19,717 nt of DNA from Candidatus Thorarchaeota archaeon. Lineage in GTDB: Archaea > Asgardarchaeota > Thorarchaeia > Thorarchaeales > Thorarchaeaceae. Shown here piece by piece: positions 1 to 7,768 of the stretch. The notes below the pieces were generated by a model that saw only the letters and a program-made list of their open reading frames with translations, ran no database searches and was not told the origin of the DNA. The stretch spans positions 1 to 19,717 of the forward strand of contig WTCK01000058.1 in the NCBI GenBank assembly GCA_013138615.1. The letters run 5' to 3'. Each line of letters begins with the position of its first letter. Position 1 is the first letter of the stretch. The position numbers and the translations under genes are program-made.

Positions 1-699
1 GACAGCGATATCAGCCCGTGGAAGAGATACTTCTAGCTGTTTGGCTACTGAGGGTGGAATGAGATCATCGTGTTCCCCAATGATTACGAATGCGGGAATC
101 GTGATTTTCCCTAATCTATCCGAGATGTCGAAAGTGTCGCAGGCACTAAGGTCTCTCTGCATTATCCAAGGGTTGGTCAGGCTCATTTTGGCTCCCGCTC
201 GTTTCATTTCATATTCAGGTGATTTAACCCGCTTGAGAGCACTTTGAAGAAGGAACAGGTTGATCTCGATAGCTTCCTTTGCCACACCAGGGCCGCGCTT
301 TCTCATGTCAAGGTCGGAAGAGGTGCTCACCAGTACCAGTGCGCGAGGCATACGGATTCCATCCTGCAGGACGTACGACATGGCCACGCCCCCGCCCATG
401 GAATGTCCAATCAGAACAAAGTTGTCAAGAGATAGATGTTGAATCAGAGATGCAAGCTCGCGAGCGAATTGAGTTTCGATTTCGGGATTTTCTTCTTTGG
501 CTTGTGACTCCGCACGACCTGATAGATCTATTGCGATGACTCGGTAGGTTTGTCTGAAGTGTTTGAGCTGAAGAGTCCAAAGGGAATGCGAGGCGCCAGC
601 GCCATGGATAAAGAGAAGCGACGGTTTCGTCGCCACAGGCTCTGAGGGAGCATCATCAATGTAATGGAGCCGGAGTCCCATGTGCTCAAAAAATGGCAT
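1..699 (-). CDS. Alpha/beta-fold hydrolase, C-terminus cut by window start
   Basis: Open from an ATG at 699 to the window edge without a stop (233 codons), so the C-terminus is missing. It is an alpha/beta hydrolase. FIHGAG (residues 30-35) is the oxyanion-hole strand-loop, GHSMGGG (98-104) is the nucleophile elbow with Ser100, and IIGEHDDLIPP (206-216) carries the acidic catalytic residue. The catalytic His expected further downstream lies outside the window. No signal peptide or membrane segment is seen, so it should be cytoplasmic. The substrate (ester, lactone, peptide or C-C bond) cannot be told from this family signature. A GAGGT about 9 bases before the ATG and a TATA-like GGTATAAG on the opposite strand (735-742) support the start. 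It is divergent from the phosphoglucosamine mutase gene. The fold call is secure; the specific function is unknown. Confidence 0.88.
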   Translation of the reverse strand, partial: MPFFEHMGLRLHYIDDAPSEPVATKPSLLFIHGAGASHSLWTLQLKHFRQTYRVIAIDLSGRAESQAKEENPEIETQFARELASLIQHLSLDNFVLIGHSMGGGVAMSYVLQDGIRMPRALVLVSTSSDLDMRKRGPGVAKEAIEINLFLLQSALKRVKSPEYEMKRAGAKMSLTNPWIMQRDLSACDTFDISDRLGKITIPAFVIIGEHDDLIPPSVAKQLEVSLPRADIAV

Positions 700-733
700 A
701 CCTAATCAACCTCGGACAAACGGCAACAGATTC

Positions 734-744
734 GCGGTATAAGT
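734..744. promoter_or_regulatory. TATA-like element between divergent genes
   Basis: GGTATAAG on + reads CTTATACC on -. It sits about 35 bases from the hydrolase start (699) and about 55 bases from the mutase start (797), so it could place initiation for either gene. A T-run at 759-765 follows on the mutase side. This is a motif-and-spacing call only. Confidence 0.35.
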
Positions 745-796
745 CCTAGTCGGTAGCCTTTTTTTCATCAATGTATTCGAGCAGACAGTGAGAAGG

Positions 797-2173
797 ATGA
801 CTGGAAAGCTCTTCGGAACAACTGGTGTGAGAAAGGTCTACGGTACTGAGTTCAAACTGGATATGGCCATTGGGCTGGGCAAAGCTCTCGGAACATACCT
901 GGGCAGCGGAACGGTCCTTCTAGCTCACGACGCACGAACCACAAGCCCCATGGTGGAGGACGCCCTTGCGGCAGGAATAATGGCAACAGGAGTGAATGTT
1001 GTCAGAGCAGGACTCATCCCCACTCCAACTCTGGCATTCATGACGAAATACAACGGATATGATGCTGGCGTCATGGTAACAGCGTCTCACAATCCGCCCG
1101 AGTATACGGGTTTGAAATTCTGGTCGAAATCAAGCATGGGCTATACGCAGGCAGAGGAAGCACGCCTTGAGGAAATCTACGAGTCCAAGGAATTTCAGAT
1201 TGCTGAATGGAATGAGCTGGGAACCGACGGGAAGTTGGAAACCGCTGTTGACCGTCATATCAATGAGATTCTCGCTATCTGTGATGCAGACCTCATCAAA
1301 TCAAGGGAATTCAAGATTGTCGTTGACCCAGGAAACGGCGCAGGCTGTGTTCTTACACCATATCTGATGAGAGATCTTGGCTGCAAGATGGTGACTATCA
1401 ACGGGCAAACAGATGGCCATTTCCCAGGAAGAAGATCTGAGCCTGATGAGGAGTCTCTTGGTGACCTCGTGAGCATGATCAAGAAAACTGGCGCAGATTT
1501 CGGTATTGCCCACGATGGGGATGCTGACCGTGTTGTCTTTGTAACCGAGTCTGGTGAGGTTGTGAGAGGTGACAGAGTTATTGCACTCATTGCACGGCAC
1601 ATGCTCAAGAGCTCAAAGAACAAAATCATCGTTACCACGGTGGACAGTTCAAGAGTCCTGGATGAAACCGTCAAAGCAGCCGGTGGAGAAACGGTTAGGA
1701 CACCAGTAGGGGACATTCAGGTGGCTATCAAGATGCGGGAAACCAATGCCGTCTTTGGTGGCGAAGCCTGTGGGGTATTCATTCATCCCGAATTTCACGA
1801 AGCGCCCGACCCTTTTCTTACATCATGTAGAATACTCGAACTAATGGCAAAAACGAAACGCAGCTTCGCGGACCTGATGTCAGAGATACCAGTCTACCCG
1901 CTTCTCAAGGCCAAAGTGAAATGTCCGAATAATAGGAAGGAAGCTGCTATGAAAGAGCTGGCTAAGGCGTTGCCTAAGGCTATGAAGAAGACTGTCGATA
2001 TTCTCACCGTTGACGGTCTCGGTGTGTTCCTCGAAGAGGGCTGGGTGCTTGTCAGGCCTTCAGGAACAGAGCCAGTCATTAGGGTGACCTGCGAGGCTCC
2101 GACTCAAGAGCTTGCTGAATCAATCATGTCCGATGCAAAAGGCACTGTTGAAAGAATTGTTGGGTCTTTATGA
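797..2173 (+). CDS. glmM: Phosphoglucosamine mutase (archaeal GlmM type)
   Basis: Alpha-D-phosphohexomutase, 458 residues from ATG 797, the usual family length. It interconverts glucosamine-6-P and glucosamine-1-P on the way to UDP-GlcNAc. All four active-site loops are visible. TASHNP has the phosphorylated Ser97, DGDADR (240-245) is the Mg2+ loop, GGEACG (321-326) is the sugar-binding loop, and RPSGTEP (420-426) is the phosphate-binding loop. GGE-x-CG followed by a PD-containing stretch favours the archaeal GlmM subgroup over phosphomannomutases, although a bifunctional PGM/PMM activity cannot be excluded. A GTG at 788 would add three residues. I prefer 797 because MTGKLFGTTGVR starts where family members start. 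The product UDP-GlcNAc is the sugar donor expected for the BshA-like enzyme at 3427, and it also serves archaeal N-glycosylation. Confidence 0.9.
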   Translation: MTGKLFGTTGVRKVYGTEFKLDMAIGLGKALGTYLGSGTVLLAHDARTTSPMVEDALAAGIMATGVNVVRAGLIPTPTLAFMTKYNGYDAGVMVTASHNPPEYTGLKFWSKSSMGYTQAEEARLEEIYESKEFQIAEWNELGTDGKLETAVDRHINEILAICDADLIKSREFKIVVDPGNGAGCVLTPYLMRDLGCKMVTINGQTDGHFPGRRSEPDEESLGDLVSMIKKTGADFGIAHDGDADRVVFVTESGEVVRGDRVIALIARHMLKSSKNKIIVTTVDSSRVLDETVKAAGGETVRTPVGDIQVAIKMRETNAVFGGEACGVFIHPEFHEAPDPFLTSCRILELMAKTKRSFADLMSEIPVYPLLKAKVKCPNNRKEAAMKELAKALPKAMKKTVDILTVDGLGVFLEEGWVLVRPSGTEPVIRVTCEAPTQELAESIMSDAKGTVERIVGSL

Positions 2174-2202
2174 TGCAGTGAAGCATTACTATGCAGACAA
2201 TC

Positions 2203-2240
2203 TTTATAGCCGAAGTACCAAGCTCACACAAGAAAAGGGG
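2203..2240 (+). promoter_or_regulatory. TATA box and Shine-Dalgarno of the small coiled-coil gene
   Basis: TTTATAG at 2203-2209 lies about 40 bases before the ATG at 2249. AAAAGGGG at 2233-2240 is a Shine-Dalgarno sequence 8 bases before that ATG. Expected initiation near 2232 would give a leader of roughly 15-20 bases. The gene can thus be transcribed independently of the upstream mutase. Confidence 0.55.
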
Positions 2241-2248
2241 CTTAATCT

Positions 2249-2635
2249 ATGTCTGGCGACGACGAGGACTTTATCCTTGAAGAATTTGAATGGGCGCTCA
2301 AAGATCCCACTGAAGAGAAGCTACGAGCCCTCGGGGACGTCGTAAGCACGATTACAAAGAAACTGGTAGATGCAATAGGAGGCCTGGATAAGCGCCTGTA
2401 TGACCTTGAAGTTAGGCTTGACGGTATTGATTCGAAAGTCAGCCAAATCGCCAGTCGCGGAGTTGCGCCCCCGTCAGCAGCTTCAGCTGCTGCCGACCCG
2501 GCTATGGCTAGTGCCCCAATAGCCAAGGCACCCTCAGCACGACCGCCACCAACTGGAGGTGGAGGTGGGCTCATGGGAGAGTTGAAGACCCTTCTTGCGG
2601 CTAGAAGAAGAAAAGCTGACGCTCCCGGCGAGTAG
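2249..2635 (+). CDS. Small coiled-coil protein with Pro/Gly linker and Ena/VASP-like basic tail
   Basis: A 128-residue protein of no family I can name with confidence. Visible parts, in order: an acidic N-terminal helix (about 1-30); a heptad-like coiled coil (about 31-68, with KRLYDLEVRLDGIDSKV in its core) likely to oligomerise; an Ala/Pro-rich flexible linker (72-100, including ARPPP); a run of five glycines (103-107); and a short basic amphipathic helix, GLMGELKTLLAARRRK (107-122). The tail resembles the F-actin-binding segment of Ena/VASP proteins, which has a glycine run, then GLMEEM, then a stretch ending in RRR, next to proline-rich sequence. Coiled coil plus proline-rich region plus actin-binding helix is the layout of actin assembly factors, and Asgard archaea have actins and profilins. 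That role is an inference from a short motif. A strong Shine-Dalgarno and TATA box support the gene. Confidence 0.75.
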   Translation: MSGDDEDFILEEFEWALKDPTEEKLRALGDVVSTITKKLVDAIGGLDKRLYDLEVRLDGIDSKVSQIASRGVAPPSAASAAADPAMASAPIAKAPSARPPPTGGGGGLMGELKTLLAARRRKADAPGE

Positions 2636-2653
2636 AAGAATGACTGCCAAAGG

Positions 2654-3322
2654 CTAGATCAAACTTCGGACGTTATTGATTGGATAGAATGGGCCTGCAT
2701 GTCTTAAAGGTGATAAGCCAAAGGCTTCAGCTCGGTCACAGGCAGCTTGCACACCACGAAGGCTCGTGCGTGCGTCGTATAGATTGGGGTAAAACCCTCT
2801 CGCCTTGGACATCTGGGATTTGTGCTGTTTGAGAGCTTGCATGACAGTATCGTAGCAGTCAGAAATATCGACCATGATGCTTGGACGCGAAAGAAGGGAA
2901 TTGATTTCCATGTTGTATACGCGATCAACGCGGTGGGCGTCATCAAACATTGTGACGTGGGAAGCCCATTCCACTGCCTCCATTACGATTTGCGCACAGA
3001 GCATATGATTGCGGTTGTAGTCTTCAACAGAATGGGTGATTATGATCTTGGGACGAGTCCTGAGGATTGTCTGGGCAATTTCATGCGAGAGTGACCAATC
3101 GATATCAAAGTCACCGCGCATACTGGTATGCACATCTGCGACACCAAGAGTTTTGCAGGCTCTGTTTAGTTCAGCATTACGCTCATCATTCCCAGTGAAA
3201 CATAGAACACTCACGGGAACCCCGAGCTCCACATGCCTTCTGATTGTGCCACCCGCTCCAAGACACTCATCATCAGGATGAGCAACTATAACGAGCATGG
3301 AGGCCTCATCCGCATCACTCAT
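2654..3322 (-). CDS. bshB: PIG-L/LmbE family N-acetylglucosamine deacetylase, BshB-like
   Basis: Zinc-dependent PIG-L deacetylase, 222 residues from ATG 3322, close to the length of bacterial BshB (about 220-235). The metal site is AHPDDE (14-19) near the N-terminus, with a second His in YNRNH (102-106). VDISD (151-155), HKSQ (167-170), LRG (188-190) and AEAF (198-201) match the C-terminal half of BshB and related LmbE proteins. BshB removes the acetyl group from GlcNAc-malate. The gene is head-to-head with the BshA- and BshC-like genes, which favours this role over other PIG-L substrates such as GlcNAc-inositol or chitobiose. Three starts are possible: TTG 3352, ATG 3322 (GAGG just upstream) and ATG 3298. 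Catalytic family is sure; the exact substrate is inferred from context. Confidence 0.85.
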   Translation of the reverse strand: MSDADEASMLVIVAHPDDECLGAGGTIRRHVELGVPVSVLCFTGNDERNAELNRACKTLGVADVHTSMRGDFDIDWSLSHEIAQTILRTRPKIIITHSVEDYNRNHMLCAQIVMEAVEWASHVTMFDDAHRVDRVYNMEINSLLSRPSIMVDISDCYDTVMQALKQHKSQMSKARGFYPNLYDARTSLRGVQAACDRAEAFGLSPLRHAGPFYPINNVRSLI

Positions 3323-3426
3323 ATCCTCGTGTTCAGGTTGGTGTCTAATCAAGCTTTGGCCCGCTGGCCAGTCTTGAATCGCTCAAGCCACGAGCCCTAC
3401 TGGTATGAGTCAACCCTGCGGAAAAG

Positions 3427-4602
3427 GTGACACGCTTGCGAATTGGTGTGAATCTATATCCCTCGATGGGAGGATCAGGATATCTGGCAACCCGCCTTGG
3501 ACAACATTTGACACGTCGAGGGCATGTGATACATTTCATCACCTATGAGCGCCCGTTCTCGTTGATGTGGGAGCAAACGCCAGGAGTCCATGTGGACCTT
3601 GTCGATCGCTTTGACTATCCATTGTTCAAGGATGTGGGACCACCCTATACAATGACATTAACATCAAAGATAGTCAAGGTAGCCAAGGATTCCAAGCTAG
3701 ACCTCATTCACTCACACTACGCAATTCCACACGCAATGTCAGCTTACATGGCCCGCGAGATATGTGGCATTCCTTACGTGGTTACTCTACATGGTTCAGA
3801 TGCGCACTCACTCGGTCAGGACCCTGCCTATAGGCCAGTGGTCGAACATGCCGTTCAAAATGCCGATGCCGTAACAACAGTATCCGAGTTTCTCAAGAAG
3901 AAGATTGTTGAGGAGTTGGGAGTTACGCGGGATGTCCACGTCATACCAAATTTCATTGATGTGAAGAGATTCGCACCGAGTTGTGACTTCAAACTGGTAG
4001 TTGAGAGTGGATGCGTTTCCGTAAGGAGCACAGAAGAAGCCCAAGAAATTAATCCGGATGAGATAATCCTGCTTCATGCGTCAAACTTCCGCAAGGTAAA
4101 ACGGGTCGTCGAGCTGATTGACATCATGCGGATAGTTGTCGACCATCATCCGAACACCCGTCTTCTGATTGCCGGAGATGGTCCAACAAGAATAGAGGTT
4201 GAGAGACGAATAGATGCACTTGACCTTTGCAACAATGTTCATCTTTTGGGGATTAAGAGCAATATGTTGGAGATTATGTGCTCTGCGGATGCATTCCTTC
4301 TCAACTCGATGCTCGAAGGCATGCCACTTGTTCTTTTGGAGTCTATGTCGTGCGGTCTGCCTGTCGTCACTACTCCCGCAGGAGGTATTCCAGAGCTTGT
4401 TCGACCCGGCAAGGATGGTATTGTAACCAAGGGATTCGAAACCGAGGAGTTTGCGGATGCAGTCATCGAGCTCTTGGATAAGGAGAAAATGAGGGAGCAG
4501 ATGTCTGCTGCCGGCAGAAAACGTGTGGAAGAACACTTTGCAGCCAAAGCAATCGTTCCCAAGTACGAGAAAGTCTTTGAGGAAGTCATTAGCAAACAAT
4601 AG
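3427..4602 (+). CDS. bshA: GT4 glycosyltransferase, BshA-like (GlcNAc-malate synthase)
   Basis: A GT-B fold retaining glycosyltransferase of family GT4, 391 residues, about the length of bacterial BshA. It tracks BshA throughout. YPSMGGSG (11-18) is the glycine loop near the acceptor. IHFIT (35-39), HSHYAIPHA (95-103), TLHGSD (120-125) and PNFID (174-178) follow. SNFRKVKR (219-226) is the basic motif that contacts the UDP phosphates, EGMPLVLLE (297-305) is the GT4 E-x7-E motif, and GIPELV lies at 320-325. BshA transfers GlcNAc from UDP-GlcNAc to L-malate, the first step of bacillithiol synthesis. A modest loop insertion after 182 is the main difference. Start is GTG 3427; a TTG at 3436 is possible. 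Other GT4 enzymes share some of these motifs, but the combination with a PIG-L and a BshC gene argues strongly for BshA. Confidence 0.85.
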   Translation: MTRLRIGVNLYPSMGGSGYLATRLGQHLTRRGHVIHFITYERPFSLMWEQTPGVHVDLVDRFDYPLFKDVGPPYTMTLTSKIVKVAKDSKLDLIHSHYAIPHAMSAYMAREICGIPYVVTLHGSDAHSLGQDPAYRPVVEHAVQNADAVTTVSEFLKKKIVEELGVTRDVHVIPNFIDVKRFAPSCDFKLVVESGCVSVRSTEEAQEINPDEIILLHASNFRKVKRVVELIDIMRIVVDHHPNTRLLIAGDGPTRIEVERRIDALDLCNNVHLLGIKSNMLEIMCSADAFLLNSMLEGMPLVLLESMSCGLPVVTTPAGGIPELVRPGKDGIVTKGFETEEFADAVIELLDKEKMREQMSAAGRKRVEEHFAAKAIVPKYEKVFEEVISKQ

Positions 4603-4616
4603 GGTAGGAGAGAAGC

Positions 4617-6332
4617 TTGAAACCTAGCGTGACGAGTGTCTATCAGGAATTCATTTGGGAAGGCACACAACGGGATCTCGCAGCTGATCTTTATGGTTCT
4701 CCGATTGTCACGATGGGAGAGATCGTGTTAGAGTTTCCGAAGATACTTGCTGAATACAAGGATAGACTCTGGCATACCGAAGAGCGCATGAAACTGCTCC
4801 GAAAGACATTGGTCAAAGCCAATCGCGAGCTTACATGTTTGACCCCCAGTGTGAAGGAGAACATCGAACAACTAAGTAATGGAGTTGTCGAAGCGGCTCA
4901 CCAGAGCGTTGTGATGGGAGGCCCTGCATACATTCTCAACAAGGCAATCACAGCAGAACGAATCAGCAGTTTTAGCGTTCAACAAGGTTTCGATGCCGTT
5001 CCGGTCTTCTTCGTTGCAGACTATGATATCGTTCAATCGGAACTGACCAATATCAGAACTCCGAACATGGGACACGACGGCAACCTCCTGAGCCTTCCTG
5101 TGCCAAGAGGCTATGAGCATTCGCCTGTCAGCGTTCTCCCATTGCCTGAGATTGGATGGTACAACGCGATTCAGGAGAGTCTTAGAAGTAGCTATAGGCC
5201 TTTTCTCAAGCCCCTCGAAAAACCTGTGCAAACACTCTTTGAAGAAAGGCTTGAACAAGCGCTGGCAATTACACGTTGGGGATTCGTCAATTCTAAAACC
5301 CTTGGAGATTGGGCTCAGAAAATCATTGGTCGACTTCTGAATATCGAAGGAAACTTGGGCATCCCGATTATCCCGGCATCAGATGAAGTATTTCGAGATC
5401 TAATGGTTACGGGAATGGAATTCCTCTTGGCTAAGAAGCAAAGAGATGGCTTCCTTAAGGCTCACGAGAAAGCCACAGACCTCATTGTAAAGAACGGATT
5501 CAGGCCAGGCGCTGGTTCCAGAAAGTCCGATTATGTGCCATTCTACTACGAATGCCCTGAGAAAGAATGCAATAGGAGCAGAACCGAACTATTCTACGAG
5601 GAGAAGGGCACAAAGGCTGTATTGACAGGCAAATGTCCATCCTGCGGTCAGAATGTCGATATCGAAACACCGACCAATACTCCATCACTTGGTGATGTGG
5701 GGCGTTACCTATCACCTAGAGTTGATTCCAGACAGCTGATTGTCGATACTGTCTTGCCCATCGTCGCTCATGTGGGAGGAGGAGGCGAAACCGCGTATTA
5801 CGCACAAGTCATTCCTATCGCGAAAGCACTGCCTGCACCGTTCCCCGCATTTCTGAAGTATCCTCGAGTCTACTTCAATACTCCTTGGAACGAGAGTCTT
5901 GCCGGAGTCTTGAAAGAAAGAGGCTTGCCGACCCTTCACAAACCAGACATGTTCCGACTGATGGGGAAAGCTAATCGCTTCAGAAAGAAAGCCAAGCATG
6001 ACGAAATGAATGAAAGTATCCGATCTCTTCTGAGTGTGATATTGGAGAGCCATAAAGCGCTGAATGTGTCACTCAAAGACCTGAGAAGGCAGCGCAAAAC
6101 GACTACCGGAGATGAACTGAAACAGCTCTTGACTGACATTCTAGATATCGAGAGATATCTGAGCTGGGCATTTGGCCAGTACGCTGAGAACAAACTTGGT
6201 CAGGAGGCGTCTTGGTCCTGGATTGAATGGATGCTCAACTCAGGTGTGCATGATTTATTCGGACCCTATCGTCGCGCATATGTGCCGAACATGAAGAACG
6301 GCGCAACTCTATTCGTCAACTTCTCCGTGTAG
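4617..6332 (+). CDS. bshC: BshC-family protein (putative cysteine-adding enzyme) with zinc-ribbon insertion
   Basis: 571 residues, somewhat longer than Bacillus BshC (about 540). TTG start with GGAG 6 bases upstream, 14 bases after bshA, so co-transcribed. BshC is the protein needed to add cysteine to GlcN-malate, the last step of bacillithiol synthesis. Family signatures visible: SVVMGGPAYILNKAITA (97-113) corresponds to the N-terminal glycine motif; VPVFFVADYD (128-137) to the PVFWIA strand; SPRVDSRQLIVDTVLPIVAH (366-385), then GGGGETAYYAQ (387-397), to the LP-x-x-AYVGGPGEIAYWAQ core. A helical, probably coiled-coil region follows (about 450-525). Oddities: the TGQQ-containing part of the first motif is missing, the EDHD sequence is replaced by DYDIVQ, and a Cys4 insertion (C313, C318, C340, C343) looks like a zinc ribbon. 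Family is well supported. Whether it adds cysteine or another group is open. Confidence 0.82.
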   Translation: MKPSVTSVYQEFIWEGTQRDLAADLYGSPIVTMGEIVLEFPKILAEYKDRLWHTEERMKLLRKTLVKANRELTCLTPSVKENIEQLSNGVVEAAHQSVVMGGPAYILNKAITAERISSFSVQQGFDAVPVFFVADYDIVQSELTNIRTPNMGHDGNLLSLPVPRGYEHSPVSVLPLPEIGWYNAIQESLRSSYRPFLKPLEKPVQTLFEERLEQALAITRWGFVNSKTLGDWAQKIIGRLLNIEGNLGIPIIPASDEVFRDLMVTGMEFLLAKKQRDGFLKAHEKATDLIVKNGFRPGAGSRKSDYVPFYYECPEKECNRSRTELFYEEKGTKAVLTGKCPSCGQNVDIETPTNTPSLGDVGRYLSPRVDSRQLIVDTVLPIVAHVGGGGETAYYAQVIPIAKALPAPFPAFLKYPRVYFNTPWNESLAGVLKERGLPTLHKPDMFRLMGKANRFRKKAKHDEMNESIRSLLSVILESHKALNVSLKDLRRQRKTTTGDELKQLLTDILDIERYLSWAFGQYAENKLGQEASWSWIEWMLNSGVHDLFGPYRRAYVPNMKNGATLFVNFSV

Positions 6333-6340
6333 GCGATAAA

Positions 6341-7612
6341 CTAGAGCTCTTTTGTCAGAAGCTTGCCCAGTTTAGATACGCCCTCCGAAATAATCTCAGG
6401 CGTCACATAGGAGAAGCCTAGACGCATTGTGTTGAGCTCTGGCTTGCTAGGAATAAGGTCATTGCCACCATCATTAATCGCGTAGCCAGTGATTGGATAG
6501 AATGGCTTCCCGGGGACGTAGAGCAGGTCGTTGGGAATTGCCGTCTTTTGTAGGAACGCTCCGCTATCAAACGCTTTGTTCTCACTCTGCCACCATATGA
6601 AGAACCCGCCCGTTGGGTCAGTTCGCTCTCCTGCTGGAAATGATTCGTCAATAGCTGCGGCCATCGCCTCGTAGCGTTTCTTGTACTTAGGAATACCCAC
6701 CCGCATGGCCTCATCGATGTATTTTGAGTAGTACTCATTCAATACGCGCTGTATCATGGTAGATGTGCAGAGGTCCAAGTAACCCTTGTCCTTCAACACC
6801 TCTTCTCTAACGTTCGGTGGCAAGACAGAATATCCCACTCTTAGAACTGCAGCCTCCTTGCTTGTAGTACCTAGATACGCGACACGCAAATTATCCTTGT
6901 CGAGAACCTTAATGGGCTTGGGAGTCTTCTTAAACTGAATCTCAGCGTAGGCTGAATCCTCAAGCAACAAGATGTTGTGATTCTCGCAGATATCGAAGAG
7001 TTCCTGACGCCTCTTCTGAGGTAGAGTCGTACCCTTTGGATTGTCGGAGTCGGGGACCACATAGAGAATGTCAGGAGTCTTGCCGAACTTGATTCCAGAA
7101 AGTTGAACCGCCTTCTCTACGTACTCAGGAATAATCCCATCAAGATCAGTGGGCACCGTAATGACTCGCGCACCAAGTTTCACCGCGGGCACCAGAAAGC
7201 CCAGATATGCTGGCGAAGGTGTGATTATGACATCACCAGGATCGACCATAGTATCAAGGATGGCATAGAGCGCCTGCTGCGATCCATTTGTTATGGATAC
7301 GCACTCCCACTCTGTTTCACAATCTATGGGGATTCCTCTAACGTCGTGAAGTCGTTTCGCAAGGGTTTTCAAGAACCAAGGCTGTCCACCGGTTGGTCCG
7401 TAGTTGAAATCGTCCAAGGCCATCTTGGGGTCTTTGATATACTGCTCACTCAGGTCAGATAGTATCTTTGCAAAAATATCAGTTGGGATGATTCCGGGTT
7501 TCCCACCTGCAAAATAGTATTTGACATTGTACTTCAGCAATGTTCTAATCTGGGACTCCGCAATGAAGGAAGTCCATGTTGCGAATTGATACCCGTCCTT
7601 GTTATCGGCCAT
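6341..7612 (-). CDS. Class I/II PLP-dependent aminotransferase (LysN/aromatic type)
   Basis: Fold-type I aminotransferase, 423 residues from ATG 7612. In order: FAGGKPG (34-40) near the N-terminus; YGPTGG (71-76); NPKG (191-194), which includes the substrate-binding Asn; EDSAYAE (218-224), with the Asp and Tyr that hold PLP; TSKE (250-253), with the Schiff-base Lys252; RVGY, with the phosphate-binding Arg258; and MRLGFS, with the carboxylate-binding Arg397. It is closest to the 2-aminoadipate/aromatic/branched-chain group, and the amino acid cannot be read from sequence. The frame stays open up to 7828, but I reject that extension because it covers the promoter and repeats. ATG 7627 is an alternative; 7612 has GGAG 9 bases upstream. 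It converges on bshC with 8 bases between stops. The upstream repeats suggest specific regulation. Confidence 0.88.
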   Translation of the reverse strand: MADNKDGYQFATWTSFIAESQIRTLLKYNVKYYFAGGKPGIIPTDIFAKILSDLSEQYIKDPKMALDDFNYGPTGGQPWFLKTLAKRLHDVRGIPIDCETEWECVSITNGSQQALYAILDTMVDPGDVIITPSPAYLGFLVPAVKLGARVITVPTDLDGIIPEYVEKAVQLSGIKFGKTPDILYVVPDSDNPKGTTLPQKRRQELFDICENHNILLLEDSAYAEIQFKKTPKPIKVLDKDNLRVAYLGTTSKEAAVLRVGYSVLPPNVREEVLKDKGYLDLCTSTMIQRVLNEYYSKYIDEAMRVGIPKYKKRYEAMAAAIDESFPAGERTDPTGGFFIWWQSENKAFDSGAFLQKTAIPNDLLYVPGKPFYPITGYAINDGGNDLIPSKPELNTMRLGFSYVTPEIISEGVSKLGKLLTKEL

Positions 7613-7671
7613 CGGAATATACTCCATGTCTGGTGATGATCCCGTACATCCAGTCCCTGTTATTGCGCAGC

Positions 7672-7687
7672 GTGTACAGAGGTGTAC
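7672..7687. promoter_or_regulatory. Operator-like repeat GTGTAC-N4-GTGTAC, proximal copy
   Basis: Two GTGTAC boxes (7672-7677 and 7682-7687) separated by AGAG, giving a 10-base period, one helical turn. It lies just downstream of the predicted transcription start of the aminotransferase gene, where a bound protein would block transcription. The same arrangement occurs again at 7769-7784. No regulator is identified. Confidence 0.5.
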
Positions 7688-7717
7688 ATCACCTTTGCAG
7701 ACAGAGCGTACTCGGCC

Positions 7718-7728
7718 TTTATTTATTT
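7718..7728 (-). promoter_or_regulatory. TATA box of aminotransferase gene
   Basis: AAATAAATAAA on the minus strand, followed by a GC-richer stretch. Initiation would fall near 7695, leaving a leader of about 80 bases before ATG 7612. It sits between the two GTGTAC repeat pairs. Confidence 0.5.
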
Positions 7729-7768
7729 CGAGCTTGCTGCAATCCCTGGTGAGCGCTTGGGGGCCACA

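Noticed and set aside
41..539. Several short plus-strand frames within the first 540 bases
   Set aside because: They are antisense to the alpha/beta hydrolase, whose catalytic motifs are intact on the minus strand.
759..765. T-run as a transcription terminator
   Set aside because: No gene ends there; both flanking genes are divergent, so it is more likely part of the promoter/leader region.
1255..1716. 153-codon open frame on the minus strand inside glmM
   Set aside because: Lies entirely antisense to a clearly coding mutase; no ribosome-binding site or recognisable protein.
2249..2635. Calling the small protein an Ena/VASP, WASH or CCDC53 homologue outright
   Set aside because: Only a short tail motif and a general layout match; there is no EVH1 domain and the coiled coil precedes the tail. 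Kept as a finding rather than a name.
4081..4670. Two long minus-strand frames (143 and 172 codons) antisense to bshA
   Set aside because: Shadow frames of a strongly conserved glycosyltransferase; the translations show no family features.
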